Origin: Oscillospiraceae bacterium
GTDB lineage: Bacteria > Bacillota > Clostridia > Oscillospirales > Ruminococcaceae
Assembly: GCA_012729855.1 (NCBI GenBank)
Contig: JAAYCI010000085.1
Coordinates: forward strand, 1-64,000
Direction: 5' to 3'
Length of the DNA stretch: 64,000 bases
In this document: positions 42,894-50,842 of the stretch, piece after piece
How the letters are laid out: every line of letters begins with the position of its first letter
How positions within the stretch are numbered: position 1 is the stretch's first letter
The notes under the pieces: model-generated
What the model saw: the letters and a program-made list of their open reading frames with translations, nothing else
The model's database searches: none
What the model was told of the DNA's origin: nothing
Made by a program: the position numbers and the translations under genes

Positions 42894-42949
42894 GGGATGT
42901 GCCCGACACCGAAAGCAAAAAAGCTTTGAGTCATAACTAAAAATACAAT

Positions 42950-42975
42950 GCGCCACCTGAATAGACAGGTGGCGC
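42950..42975. terminator. Bidirectional hairpin after the 51-aa gene
   Basis: A perfect GCGCCACCTG/CAGGTGGCGC stem with a six-base loop lies between convergent genes, followed by TTGGTTATT on the plus strand. Confidence 0.65.
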
Positions 42976-43005
42976 TTGGTTATTATCAGGTTCATAAAGG
43001 GAAAC

Positions 43006-43338
43006 TCAGTGAGTGTAGTCAATAATTTGCACGGCGTTGCCCACCTCGGCCTGCACAATCTCCCGCATTTTTTGGGCAAAAGGGCAGGGGTAGCCCATGG
43101 GTGTGCCCTTTTGTATGCAGGAGGCAAAAGCAATGGTGTCGGCGCCGCGCTTTACCAGCTCACGCGCGCGCAGCACCGTTTTTTTGCCGGGGCAGCCGCC
43201 GCAGGAGATAAAACCCACAAGGTGGATGTCTTCATCAATGCCTTCAAACGCGCCCCGCTTCTCACGCACCACGGTAAAGTCTGTGGTGCCGGGGCAGAAA
43301 TCTTCGGTTTGCATGCAGCGGATGATGCCCAGTTTCAT
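43006..43338 (-). CDS. CGGC-domain protein
   Basis: This 110-aa protein contains FISCGGCPGKK, the defining CGGC motif of a small family of presumed metal- or cofactor-binding proteins found mainly in anaerobes, with further cysteines in IRCMQTEDFCPG, ASCIQ and YPCPF. The five to six cysteines suggest metal or cluster binding in the cytoplasm. The role is not established for the family. The ATG at 43338 follows GGGAG. It is a single gene between hairpins. Confidence 0.82.
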   Translation of the reverse strand: MKLGIIRCMQTEDFCPGTTDFTVVREKRGAFEGIDEDIHLVGFISCGGCPGKKTVLRARELVKRGADTIAFASCIQKGTPMGYPCPFAQKMREIVQAEVGNAVQIIDYTH

Positions 43339-43440
43339 AGGGTTTCTCCCATCGTAGCGTTGTGATTATGATCATACTCTCCTATTATATTGTATCACAA
43401 ATAATGGCGGGGATGTTCCGGATTTTGCAATACAACAGGA

Positions 43441-43472
43441 GGAGGGGCAGCCATTCGCGGCCGCCCCTCCCC
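43441..43472 (-). terminator. Hairpin after the nitronate monooxygenase-like gene
   Basis: GGAGGGGC and GCCCCTCC arms form a GC-rich stem downstream of the gene on its strand. The following T content is low (TCCTGTTGT). Confidence 0.4.
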
Positions 43473-43509
43473 GTGTATCTCAATGCATTCCAAACAGGCC
43501 TGAGTGGGT

Positions 43510-44625
43510 TCAGCCCACCAGTGCGGAGGCGCCCTTCAGAATCTTCTCGGCGTCGCCCACCATCTGCTGCACAACGTCGTTTACCATGGGCATGTCATTG
43601 ATGCGCTGGGCGCATTCGCCGGCGGCCATCATGGCGTTCTCTTTGTCACCGGCCATCGCCGCGTTGATGGAGTCGTTCTCGTAATCGGTCAGCTTGTCAA
43701 TGGTCTCCTGCGGCGTGTCGTCGTCGGGCACGCCAATGTACAGGCCGGGGGAGTATTTCAGGGTGTTCTGGGCATGCAGGTCGCTGCGGGCGCTCTTCAG
43801 CCAGCGGGCGGGGCCCACAAAGCCGCGGGCCACAATGGTGGCGCGGTCGCCGGCGTCCACCACGCTCTGCTTCCACAGCGGGGCGAAGTCGCTCTCCTGG
43901 GTGGCCAGGAAACGGGTGCCCATCTGTACGCCGTCGGCGCCCATCAGCAGGGCGGCGGCCAGGGTCTTGCCGTCGCAAAAGCCGCCCGCGCCGCACACCA
44001 CGGTTTTGTCATCGTTGATGGCTTCCACAACGGCCGGCAGCAATATCATAGAGTGCACGGGTTCCCACGAGGTGTGGAAGCCACTTTCGTGCCCGGAGGC
44101 CACGATGATATCGACGCCCGCTTTTTTGCAGCGCAGCGCGCCCTTTACAGACGGCACGATGTGTGCCCAGGTGAGGTCGTTGGCTTTCACGGTCTCGCCC
44201 CAGGGCAGCGGGTCGCCGGCGGAGGTATACAGTACCTTAAAGCGCTTTTTCATCTCGGGGTTTGCGTTGCGCAGGCGAATCAGGGTTTCAATAACAATTT
44301 TGGCCCACGGCAGCATTTCGGCCGAAACCATCACGTTTACGCCAAAGATGCCCTGGGCGTCCTTGGTCTGCTCAAAAGCTTTGATGAACATTTTCTCAAT
44401 GACCGCCGCGGGGCCTTCCTCGCGCTTGGCGCCGGCGGCCTTGCAGAATACGTCATAGATATGGGGCATGGTGTCCTGGCTGGCAATGGCGCTGGAGCTC
44501 ATAATGCCCAGCACGCCGGCGTTGGCCGAGGCGATGGCCAGCTCGGTGGTGGGGAAGGGCCCCATGCCCGCCTGGATGATGGGATACTTGGTGCCTACAC
44601 GTTCACAAAACTTCGATTTCAGCAT
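43510..44625 (-). CDS. Nitronate monooxygenase / FabK-like flavoprotein
   Basis: This 371-aa TIM-barrel flavoprotein has YPIIQAGMGPF near the start, IVASGHESGFH and VVCGAGGFCDGKTLAAALLMGADGVQMGTRF split as FMN-binding segments. The family includes nitronate monooxygenases and the enoyl-ACP reductase FabK; the SGHE segment is close to the catalytic His region of nitronate monooxygenases. The choice is uncertain. ATG 44625 follows AAAGGAG; the longer frame is rejected. A terminator-like hairpin lies about 150 bases upstream on the same strand. Confidence 0.8.
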   Translation of the reverse strand: MLKSKFCERVGTKYPIIQAGMGPFPTTELAIASANAGVLGIMSSSAIASQDTMPHIYDVFCKAAGAKREEGPAAVIEKMFIKAFEQTKDAQGIFGVNVMVSAEMLPWAKIVIETLIRLRNANPEMKKRFKVLYTSAGDPLPWGETVKANDLTWAHIVPSVKGALRCKKAGVDIIVASGHESGFHTSWEPVHSMILLPAVVEAINDDKTVVCGAGGFCDGKTLAAALLMGADGVQMGTRFLATQESDFAPLWKQSVVDAGDRATIVARGFVGPARWLKSARSDLHAQNTLKYSPGLYIGVPDDDTPQETIDKLTDYENDSINAAMAGDKENAMMAAGECAQRINDMPMVNDVVQQMVGDAEKILKGASALVG

Positions 44626-44737
44626 ATTCCCGCTCCTTTTTTCCACTTGTTTTTTTCTGTCGCAAACCCGCAGAGTATTTTTACTCAACTAAAGTAAATT
44701 CTAGCCTCTGCAAGGGCATCTGTCAAGGCAATATGGC

Positions 44738-45556
44738 ATGGGAACCGCCCGAAAAAGCGGCTTACAAAGAAAAGCCGTCTCCACGGAATGCTTCCTGCAT
44801 TCCATAGAGACGGCCTGTGGCAAAACAGGGCAGGCGGGATGCCGTGGGTGGTTACCCGGCGGCCGGCTGCAGCTGCGCGCCTTTGCTGGTTTCCAGGCGG
44901 TGCAGGTTGCGCAGTTCCAGCACAAACAGCACAAAGGCGGCACAAAGGCGGCACTGTCGGCGGCCGCGGCCACCACAAACACCACCAGCCCCCAGATAGA
45001 AAAGGTGGAATACGATGGCAACGGCAAGGTGGAAGTGGATTTTGTGGGCAAGGTGTCCTGGGAAAACCCCAAGGTGACGGTGAAGGACGGCGCCGGCAAA
45101 ACCTACGCCGCCCGGGTGACCGACCGTGACAGTGACGAGCTTGACTTCAAAGTGTCGGGCATTGCGGCGGGGAAAAGCTATACCTATACCATCAGCGGCA
45201 TAAAGGCGCGCTACGGCAAAGCCGACGCCGGCTATGGCAGCGTGAGCGGCAAATTCAGCACCCCAAAAGCCTCCGCAATTGTGGTGGAAAGCATTGAATA
45301 TGACCGGGACGACGGCGAGTTGAACATCGACTTCCTGGGCTGGGTGCAGTACCAGAACCCCACCGTGACGGTGACCGACAGCGCCGGCAACAACTACCCC
45401 GCCAGCATCCGCGAATGGGACAGTGATGACATGGAGATTTACGTGCCGGGCCTTGTTTACGGCCAGCAATACACCGTGAAGGTCAGCGGCATCAAGAACC
45501 GTTCGGCCGGCAGCTACACCACGCTGACCAAGACCTTTTATGCGTGGGACGACTGA
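44738..45556 (+). CDS. Two tandem FN3-like domains; 5' end doubtful, possibly truncated
   Basis: From about residue 85 the 272-codon frame encodes two clear repeats of about 90 residues. They align at IEKVEYDGNGKVEVDF with VESIEYDRDDGELNIDF, at KVTVKDGAG with TVTVTDSAG, and at YTYTISGIK with YTVKVSGIK, like Ig/FN3-type surface domains. The first 80 codons overlap a minus-strand terminator hairpin, lack a signal peptide and have no good ribosome binding site. An 11-base tandem duplication at 44930-44951 shifts frames there. The gene therefore looks like the 3' part of a secreted protein gene whose start was lost, or a frameshifted gene. A terminator follows. Confidence 0.5.
   Translation: MGTARKSGLQRKAVSTECFLHSIETACGKTGQAGCRGWLPGGRLQLRAFAGFQAVQVAQFQHKQHKGGTKAALSAAAATTNTTSPQIEKVEYDGNGKVEVDFVGKVSWENPKVTVKDGAGKTYAARVTDRDSDELDFKVSGIAAGKSYTYTISGIKARYGKADAGYGSVSGKFSTPKASAIVVESIEYDRDDGELNIDFLGWVQYQNPTVTVTDSAGNNYPASIREWDSDDMEIYVPGLVYGQQYTVKVSGIKNRSAGSYTTLTKTFYAWDD
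44774..44814 (-). terminator. Terminator-like hairpin on the minus strand
   Basis: GCCGTCTC/GAGACGGC arms enclose GGAATGC/GCATTCC and are followed on the minus strand by TTTTCTTTG. It fits an intrinsic terminator after a short reading frame that ends at 44853, or a leader control element for the flavoprotein gene at 44625. Confidence 0.6.
44930..44951. repeat. 11-base tandem duplication
   Basis: CACAAAGGCGG occurs twice in a row. Eleven is not a multiple of three, so the duplication shifts the frame on both strands at the damaged junction before the FN3-like repeats. Confidence 0.85.
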
Positions 45557-45583
45557 CACAGCAAACAGGTGGATGACCATAGA

Positions 45584-45621
45584 ACAGGACCCTGCGGCGC
45601 TTACAGCCTGCAGGGCCCTGT
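45584..45621 (+). terminator. Terminator after the FN3-like gene
   Basis: ACAGGACCCTGC pairs with GCAGGGCCCTGT with one mismatch, followed by TTTGTGTTTG. Confidence 0.7.
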
Positions 45622-45645
45622 TTGTGTTTGCCGAAATGCGTGCAT

Positions 45646-46341
45646 TTAAAACGGCCCCACCTCAAATATGCCCACCTCCCTCACACGGGAGAAAAAAAGC
45701 GGCCAGCGGGGGCTTTGGGTGGCCTCCAGCCGCTGGGCCAGAAAAGCCTCCAGCTCATCATCGGGGATGCCGGGCGCGTAGGTGCGCACAAAGGCGCGGG
45801 CGTCGTCGCGGTTTTCAAAGGGCTGGCCAAACTCCATGGGGGCCTGGGTCAGGGTATAGGGCCAGCCGTTTTCGGCCAGGTAGGCTTTTTCCCGCTCGAT
45901 GGTGTTGCGCTCTTTGGTGCGGTACTTTTCGGGGAAGAAGCCCTGCTGCGACGTGCCGCCCACCACCACCAGCAGGCGGCCGGCGCGGGTAGCAAAGCGC
46001 TCCAGGTGGCTGCTGGAAAAAAAGCTGAGGTAGATGGTGTCCCACCGGCCGGGCAGGGTCTCGGCGTCGCCCTGTATGGCGCGAATGTTACCAATGCTGC
46101 GCGCCCTGGCGGCGTCTTGCAGCGCGGCAATGGCCGTTTCGCTAATGTCCACGCAGGTGATGTCGTCTACCAGCGCGGCCAGCTCCAGGTCTATCAGGCC
46201 CAGGCCGCAGCCCATGTCGCAAAAGCGTTCCTGCCGGCGCAGCAGGGGCGCCAGGCGCGCGGCCAGCTTTTGGTAGTAGCCGGTGTATGCGGCGGCGGCG
46301 TGGTACCAGCGCACGGTGTCGGCGTTCCAGGTGAAGATCAC
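45646..46341 (-). CDS. SAM-dependent methyltransferase
   Basis: This 231-aa class I methyltransferase has the SAM-binding motif I FCDMGCGLGLIDLELA at about residues 41-56, motif II VDDITCVDIS with the acidic residue, and QGDAETLPG. It modifies an unknown small molecule or macromolecule. The start is GTG at 46341, with AAAGGGGG upstream; the track-length frame beyond it runs into the divergent promoter region. The closeness to a molybdenum-enzyme maturation gene (xdhC-like) may be chance. Confidence 0.78.
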   Translation of the reverse strand: MIFTWNADTVRWYHAAAAYTGYYQKLAARLAPLLRRQERFCDMGCGLGLIDLELAALVDDITCVDISETAIAALQDAARARSIGNIRAIQGDAETLPGRWDTIYLSFFSSSHLERFATRAGRLLVVVGGTSQQGFFPEKYRTKERNTIEREKAYLAENGWPYTLTQAPMEFGQPFENRDDARAFVRTYAPGIPDDELEAFLAQRLEATQSPRWPLFFSRVREVGIFEVGPF

Positions 46342-46371
46342 GGCGGGCCCCCTTTGGTACTGCCGCCGGCG

Positions 46372-46401
46372 TTGACGCCCCGGCGGCCTTTGGCTTATAA
46401 T
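46372..46401 (+). promoter_or_regulatory. Promoter of the xdhC-like gene
   Basis: TTGACG and a perfect TATAAT are 18 bases apart, about 88 bases before the start codon. Confidence 0.7.
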
Positions 46402-46489
46402 GGAAACAGTTATGCGAACGATTTCATGATACCATTCCATTGGTGCGGGCGCAAGACAGGGCGCGCCGGTGATGAAAAGAGGCACAGTT

Positions 46490-47548
46490 ATGGATCAACT
46501 GTTCAAGACCCTGGGCGGGCTGCTTGAGCGCGGCCAGGACGCCGTGCTGGTCAGCATCGTGGCGTCGTCCGGCTCCACCCCGCGGGGCAGCGGCGCGCGC
46601 ATGCTGGTGGCTGGGGCCGGCCGGCTAAGCGGCACCATTGGCGGTGGCGCGGTGGAGTATAAAGCCGAGGCCCTGGCCAAAGAGGCACTGGCCGAGCGCC
46701 GCTCCTACACCAAGGCGTTCACGCTGCGCCGCAATGAGGTGGAGGACCTGGGCATGATTTGCGGCGGGGACGTCAAGGTCTACTTCCAGTACATTCCGGC
46801 CGGGCCAGCCGCGGCGGCGTTCGCCGCACAGGCCATTGCCTGCTTTGGCCGCGACGAAGACGCCTGGCTGGTCACCGACATCACCGACGACGGCGGCTGG
46901 ACCATGGCACTGCACACCGCCGGCGCGCGCTTGGCCGCGCTGGACGCCGATGGCAAGACCGATTTGCCGCCCCTGCCGGAAAACCAACTGGCCGGGCTGC
47001 TGCTGCCGGCGCCCGTGCGCCTGCCGCTGGGCGCCCACCTGCTGTACGCCGAGCCGCTGGTGCAGGCCGGCCGGGCCGTGCTGTTTGGCGGGGGGCATAT
47101 CTCGCAGGAGCTGCTGCCCCTGCTGGCCCACCTGGGCTTCAACTGCGTGGTGTTCGACGACCGCCCCGACTTTGTGACCGAGGCGCTGTTCCCCGCCGCG
47201 CAGGCGCGTATACTGGGCGACTTCGAGGACATCGACCGAAACATCACGCTGACCCCCAACGACTATGTCATCATCATGACGCGCGGCCACGCCGGCGATT
47301 ACTCGGTGCAGCGGCAGGCCCTGCGCCAGCCGCACGCCTATGTGGGTGTTATTGGCAGCCGCAGTAAAATCGCCTCTGTCAGCAAGCGCCTGCTGGAGGC
47401 GGGCGTCAGCCAAGCGGCCATCGACGCGGTATATACCCCCATCGGCCTGTCCATCGGGGCCAAGTCTCCGGCCGAGATCGCCATCAGCATCGCGGCGCAG
47501 CTTATTCAGGTGCGGGCGGCCCGCCGGGCCGGGCCAAAGACGCCCTGA
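46490..47548 (+). CDS. XdhC/CoxI family protein (molybdenum hydroxylase maturation)
   Basis: This 352-aa protein has the XdhC N-terminal domain (VSIVASSGSTPRGSGARMLV, GTIGGGAVEY) and a C-terminal Rossmann domain (AVLFGGGHISQELLPLL, IGSRSK, PIGLSIGAKSPAEIAISI). Family members bind molybdenum cofactor and insert or sulfurate it in xanthine-dehydrogenase-type enzymes. The CxxGG-like site appears as MICGGDV. No hydroxylase gene is adjacent, so its partner lies elsewhere. ATG 46490 has AAAAGAGG upstream and its own promoter; a start at 46472 is less likely. Confidence 0.88.
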   Translation: MDQLFKTLGGLLERGQDAVLVSIVASSGSTPRGSGARMLVAGAGRLSGTIGGGAVEYKAEALAKEALAERRSYTKAFTLRRNEVEDLGMICGGDVKVYFQYIPAGPAAAAFAAQAIACFGRDEDAWLVTDITDDGGWTMALHTAGARLAALDADGKTDLPPLPENQLAGLLLPAPVRLPLGAHLLYAEPLVQAGRAVLFGGGHISQELLPLLAHLGFNCVVFDDRPDFVTEALFPAAQARILGDFEDIDRNITLTPNDYVIIMTRGHAGDYSVQRQALRQPHAYVGVIGSRSKIASVSKRLLEAGVSQAAIDAVYTPIGLSIGAKSPAEIAISIAAQLIQVRAARRAGPKTP

Positions 47549-47575
47549 GGCTGCCGCCGCGGCCCCGCAAAAACG

Positions 47576-47596
47576 GGGGAATGCTGTGCATTCCCC
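47576..47596 (+). terminator. Terminator after the xdhC-like gene
   Basis: GGGGAATGC and GCATTCCCC form a perfect 9-bp stem with a three-base loop, followed by TTGTTGCAGTT. Confidence 0.65.
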
Positions 47597-47718
47597 TTGT
47601 TGCAGTTATGTGGATATGATACAATGATAGGGGTCTTTTTATGGCCCTGCAGCGGTCGGCATTTTTGACCGCTTTATATTGCATCCACATGGATTTTTTA
47701 TTGCAGAGAGGCTTTTCT

Positions 47719-48672
47719 ATGCTGATTTTATGCATCATACTGGTGTTTGCCGGGGCCGCCATCCTGCTGGCCAGCATCATTCGCTACTACCGCGCGCTTA
47801 TCCACCTGCGCTCCGAGGCCTATGCCGACAAGACCTTCTCCAACTGGACCTATGTTTTGTGCATGCTGCTGATGGTGTTCTTCCTGCTGGGTAATGTGGC
47901 GCTGGGCAGCGTTTTCCTGGTGGGCAAGGCATATGCTGTCAGCGATTTGCTGATTTCCCTCATTTTCTTTTTTGGCGCGGTATTCGTGTTTGTGGTCATC
48001 TCGGTGCAGGGGCGCATGTCCAAGGCTATCTCCCACCAGACGGACGAAATCATCCGCACGCTGGTAAACGCCATGGAAGCCAAAGACAAATACACCCGCG
48101 GCCACTCGGTGCATGTGATGAACCTGGTGAACCTGTTTTACAAGTACCTGCCGGACGAAATGCGCCAGCAGATAAACCCCGAGCACCTGGCCGACGCCGC
48201 CATCCTGCACGACATTGGCAAGCTGGGCATATCGGACATCGTCCTGAACAAGCCCGGCCCGCTTACCGAGGATGAGATGGCGGTCATCCGCACCCACCCA
48301 CGGGTGGGCAAGGACATTTTGGCCCAAACCAGCTTCAGCGAGCTGGGGGACATCATCCTGTGCCACCACGAGCGCATTGACCAGCGGGGCTACTACCGCC
48401 TGCCGGAGGATCAGATCCCGCTGGAGTCCAAGATCATCGCTATTGCCGACACCTTCTCGGCGCTTTACTCCGACCGTGTGTACCGCCCGCGCAAAAGCTA
48501 TATCGAGGCAATGCGCATCATCCAGCAGTCGGCCGGCACCCAGCTGGACGCCGAGCTGGCCTCGATTTTCACCAAGATCCCGGAGAGTGAAATACTAAGC
48601 GCCTCGCGGGATCTGTTCCAGATGGAACAAGGGGCAGGTACGCCGTTCACCCGTTTGCAGCACATAAAATAG
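47719..48672 (+). CDS. HD-GYP-like membrane phosphodiesterase
   Basis: This 317-aa protein has three membrane segments within about residues 1-105, then an HD domain. The metal-binding motifs are RGHSVHVMNL, AAILHDIGKLGI and ILCHHERID, followed by RGYYRLP, where HD-GYP proteins have GYP. IIAIADTFSAL and the PRKSY segment are also typical. It probably hydrolyses cyclic dinucleotides such as c-di-GMP at the membrane and may link to motility. The Tyr in place of Pro in the GYP triplet is unusual. ATG 47719 with AGAGAGG upstream is preferred over the in-frame ATG at 47689. Confidence 0.8.
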   Translation: MLILCIILVFAGAAILLASIIRYYRALIHLRSEAYADKTFSNWTYVLCMLLMVFFLLGNVALGSVFLVGKAYAVSDLLISLIFFFGAVFVFVVISVQGRMSKAISHQTDEIIRTLVNAMEAKDKYTRGHSVHVMNLVNLFYKYLPDEMRQQINPEHLADAAILHDIGKLGISDIVLNKPGPLTEDEMAVIRTHPRVGKDILAQTSFSELGDIILCHHERIDQRGYYRLPEDQIPLESKIIAIADTFSALYSDRVYRPRKSYIEAMRIIQQSAGTQLDAELASIFTKIPESEILSASRDLFQMEQGAGTPFTRLQHIK

Positions 48673-48688
48673 CGGCCGGCACAAAGTG

Positions 48689-48718
48689 TTGACAAATCCC
48701 CCGGCTATCGGGTATTAT
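48689..48718 (+). promoter_or_regulatory. Promoter of tRNA-Trp
   Basis: A perfect TTGACA and TATTAT are 18 bases apart, about 43 bases before the tRNA 5' end. Confidence 0.7.
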
Positions 48719-48760
48719 TGTAAGGCGTTGCTGCGCTGCATAGCCGCAATGCCACAGCCT

Positions 48761-48836
48761 AGGGGCATAGCTCAGTTGGTAGAGCAGCGGTCTCCAAAAC
48801 CGCGTGCCGAGGGTTCGAATCCTTCTGCCCCTGCCA
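48761..48836 (+). tRNA. tRNA-Trp (CCA anticodon)
   Basis: A 76-nt cloverleaf: acceptor AGGGGCA/TGCCCCT, D arm GCTC/GAGC, anticodon stem GCGGT/ACCGC with loop CTCCAAA (anticodon CCA), T loop TTCGAAT, and encoded CCA end. Confidence 0.97.
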
Positions 48837-48882
48837 AAAAACCCGAGCTAATTACGTCTCATCGTAATTAGCTCGGGTTTTT
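48837..48882 (+). terminator. Strong terminator after tRNA-Trp
   Basis: AACCCGAGCTAATTACG pairs perfectly with CGTAATTAGCTCGGGTT over about 17 bp and ends in TTTTTG. Confidence 0.93.
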
Positions 48883-49089
48883 GTCTATTCCACACACTAT
48901 AGAATGTTTATAAAAAGCCTGTAAATCAGTAATGAATCCGTGATTTCGCTATCGAAAAGACAAAAAATAGTCCTTGCGCGATAGCGCTCCTTGGCGCACG
49001 CATCAGCCGTTTACGATAACATTATGTCACGCCCCATTTTTCTATTTTCGCAAATGCATCCGGCGGCCTAAAGTGACGATGCAAATCCG

Positions 49090-49118
49090 TTGACTTTACT
49101 TTAATCTTATGGTAAATT
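49090..49118 (+). promoter_or_regulatory. Promoter of the SDR gene
   Basis: TTGACT and TAAATT are 17 bases apart. The AT-rich 200 bases before it (48883-49089) show no gene. Confidence 0.5.
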
Positions 49119-49171
49119 ATCAGTGTTCTGATTGGCATTTCTTGTTAATATACGCAACGCGTTTTATTGTG

Positions 49172-49200
49172 AATCCCCGTACACAACCTGTGCGGGGATT
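49172..49200 (+). promoter_or_regulatory. Leader hairpin upstream of the SDR gene
   Basis: AATCCCCG...CGGGGATT with inner CACA/TGTG pairs forms a stable stem in the predicted 5' leader, ending 25 bases before the start codon. There is no T tract, so it may affect RNA stability or act in attenuation. Confidence 0.35.
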
Positions 49201-49225
49201 TATCAAGCAGGGGAGGTGCATCAAG

Positions 49226-50038
49226 ATGGGTAAACTGACAGGCAAGGTGGCACTGGTTACAGGCGCCGCGCGTGGGCTGGGGCGTGTGTACGCACTGCGG
49301 CTGGCCCAGCTGGGCGCGGATGTGGGCATCATCGACGTCAACCTGCGCTCTTATGCCGACTATGAGGCCGAAGCCGCCGTGATGACGGCCGACACCACCA
49401 TGGACGAGATACGCGCGCTGGGCGTGAAATCGGCCGGGGCAGAGGCGGATGTGTCGAACAAGGACCAGCTGTTTACCGCTGTGAAAGCCATTGCCGACGC
49501 GCTGGGCAGCATAGACATTGTGGTGTGCAACGCCGGCGGCGGCAGCGGTGCGCCCACCGAGAATTCCCCGGCGCTGATGGACTTTGAGCAGTTCGACCTG
49601 GTGGTGCGGCGCAACCTGTACGGCACGGCCCATACCATAGCCGCTGTGGCGCCCATGATGAAGCAAAAGCGCTGGGGGCGCATCATCACCGTGGCGTCCC
49701 ATATGGGCATAGAGGCGGGGGCACGTGGCACGTACGCACACTATAGCACATCCAAGGCGGGTATCCGCCACCTGACCATGGCCGCGGCCAACGAGCTGGG
49801 GGCGTACAACATCACGGTGAACTGTATTGCGCCCGGCTATATCTCCACCGGGCGCATGGACCAAAGCTTCCAAAAGCGCGGGGTGGAAAGGTTTGAGGCC
49901 GTCACCTCGCTGGGCCGCCTGGGCCGCCCGGAGGACTGCGCCGGCACCATCGAATTCTTCGCCACCGACCTGGCCGATTTTGTAACCGGGGTAACCATTG
50001 ACGTGACCGGCGGCACGGTGGGCAAGCTGGGTTATTAA
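49226..50038 (+). CDS. Short-chain dehydrogenase/reductase
   Basis: This 270-aa SDR has the cofactor loop VTGAARGLGRVYA, VCNAGGG, a Ser region IITVASHMG and the catalytic YSTSK. It ends with the classical VTIDVTGGTVGKLGY. It oxidises or reduces an unidentified hydroxyl/keto substrate with NAD(P). It resembles 2-deoxygluconate- or carveol-type dehydrogenases in layout, with a longer insertion around residues 42-60. ATG 49226 follows GGGGAGG. It stands alone with its own promoter before tRNA-Asp. Confidence 0.85.
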   Translation: MGKLTGKVALVTGAARGLGRVYALRLAQLGADVGIIDVNLRSYADYEAEAAVMTADTTMDEIRALGVKSAGAEADVSNKDQLFTAVKAIADALGSIDIVVCNAGGGSGAPTENSPALMDFEQFDLVVRRNLYGTAHTIAAVAPMMKQKRWGRIITVASHMGIEAGARGTYAHYSTSKAGIRHLTMAAANELGAYNITVNCIAPGYISTGRMDQSFQKRGVERFEAVTSLGRLGRPEDCAGTIEFFATDLADFVTGVTIDVTGGTVGKLGY

Positions 50039-50109
50039 GCGTAAAAACAGCTCCAGCGGTGGGCAGGGCCCGCGCGTGTAAAAATACCGGGCAAGTTTCA
50101 CTTTGGCAA

Positions 50110-50138
50110 TTGACATTTTGGGTTGGCTATGGTAGATT
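50110..50138 (+). promoter_or_regulatory. Promoter of tRNA-Asp
   Basis: A perfect TTGACA and TAGATT are 17 bases apart, about 80 bases before the tRNA. Confidence 0.55.
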
Positions 50139-50219
50139 ATTAATGTTGTCGATTGCCGTAGCCGTATGGTTTGCCACCTGGTGGCGCCCGGTGTGAAACG
50201 GTGCGGCAGCGCCAAGCTT

Positions 50220-50297
50220 GGCCCGGTAGTTCAGTTTGGTTAGAACGCCAGCCTGTCACGCTGGAGGTCGTGGGTTCGAGCCCCATCCGGGTCGCCA
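50220..50297 (+). tRNA. tRNA-Asp (GTC anticodon)
   Basis: A 78-nt cloverleaf: acceptor GGCCCGG/CCGGGTC, anticodon stem CCAGC/GCTGG with loop CTGTCAC (anticodon GTC), T loop TTCGAGC, and encoded CCA end. Confidence 0.96.
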
Positions 50298-50322
50298 AAA
50301 CGCCGGTTTTATGCCGGTACAT

Positions 50323-50384
50323 GCTGCTATGGCTCAGGTGGCAGAGCACATCCTTGGTAATTACTGTATGGATGTGTGCCTGAA
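50323..50384 (+). pseudogene. Degenerate tRNA-Thr relic 1
   Basis: The sequence GCTGCTATGGCTCAGGTGGC, then AGAGCACATCCTTGGTAA, matches the 5' half of the intact tRNA-Thr at 50666 with a few changes. The anticodon stem CATCC/GGATG is interrupted by an enlarged loop, and no T arm or acceptor 3' strand follows. Confidence 0.6.
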
Positions 50385-50439
50385 AAGGCGGGAAGTCTCT
50401 TTCTTCCCTCTGCCCTCTGGCTTTAGTAGTGCCCAATAT

Positions 50440-50505
50440 GCTCTTATAGCTCAGGTGGCAGAGCGCATCCTTGGTAAGGACGTGCTCTCCCAGAGCCATA
50501 AGAGC
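50440..50505 (+). pseudogene. Degenerate tRNA-Thr relic 2
   Basis: Its first 41 bases are identical to the intact tRNA-Thr 226 bases downstream. It keeps an acceptor stem (GCTCTTA/TAAGAGC), but the anticodon stem is damaged (CATCC/GGACG), the TTCGAAT T loop is missing, the total length is 66 bases, and CCA is absent. Confidence 0.75.
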
Positions 50506-50665
50506 CGATGTATCGAATTTTTTTGCCCTTATTCGGTACATCAACCGCTATCACTCCCAGCCAAAACCGCGCCACACTTCAATTCCGTTTTTTGAGGTTG
50601 GCTGGGGGTGGCGCGGGTGAAAAATAGAAGTCCAGCCACCAAATTTGTACGCAATATCGTCAAAT

Positions 50666-50741
50666 GCTCTTATAGCTCAGGTGGCAGAGCGCATCCTTGG
50701 TAAGGATGAGGTCTCCAGTTCGAATCTGGATAAGAGCTCCA
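50666..50741 (+). tRNA. tRNA-Thr (GGT anticodon)
   Basis: A 76-nt cloverleaf: acceptor GCTCTTA/TAAGAGC, D arm GCTC/GAGC, anticodon stem CATCC/GGATG with loop TTGGTAA (anticodon GGT), T loop TTCGAAT, and encoded CCA. It is the probable integration site of the element that carries the adjacent integrase. Confidence 0.96.
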
Positions 50742-50776
50742 AAAAACCGCGAAACAGCAATGTTTTCGCGGTTTTT
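50742..50776. terminator. Bidirectional terminator between tRNA-Thr and the integrase gene
   Basis: AAAAACCGCGAAA and TTTTCGCGGTTTTT form a stem with T runs on both strands. Confidence 0.85.
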
Positions 50777-50842
50777 GCTTTGCGGCATCTTGCGCTTTTT
50801 TCGGCGCGGGTGGCGCGGTTGTAGTTCTGTGCTCCATAAGAA

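Noticed and set aside
50236-50595. A 119-codon frame across tRNA-Asp and the tRNA relics
   Set aside because: It overlaps an intact tRNA and has no start signal or family resemblance.
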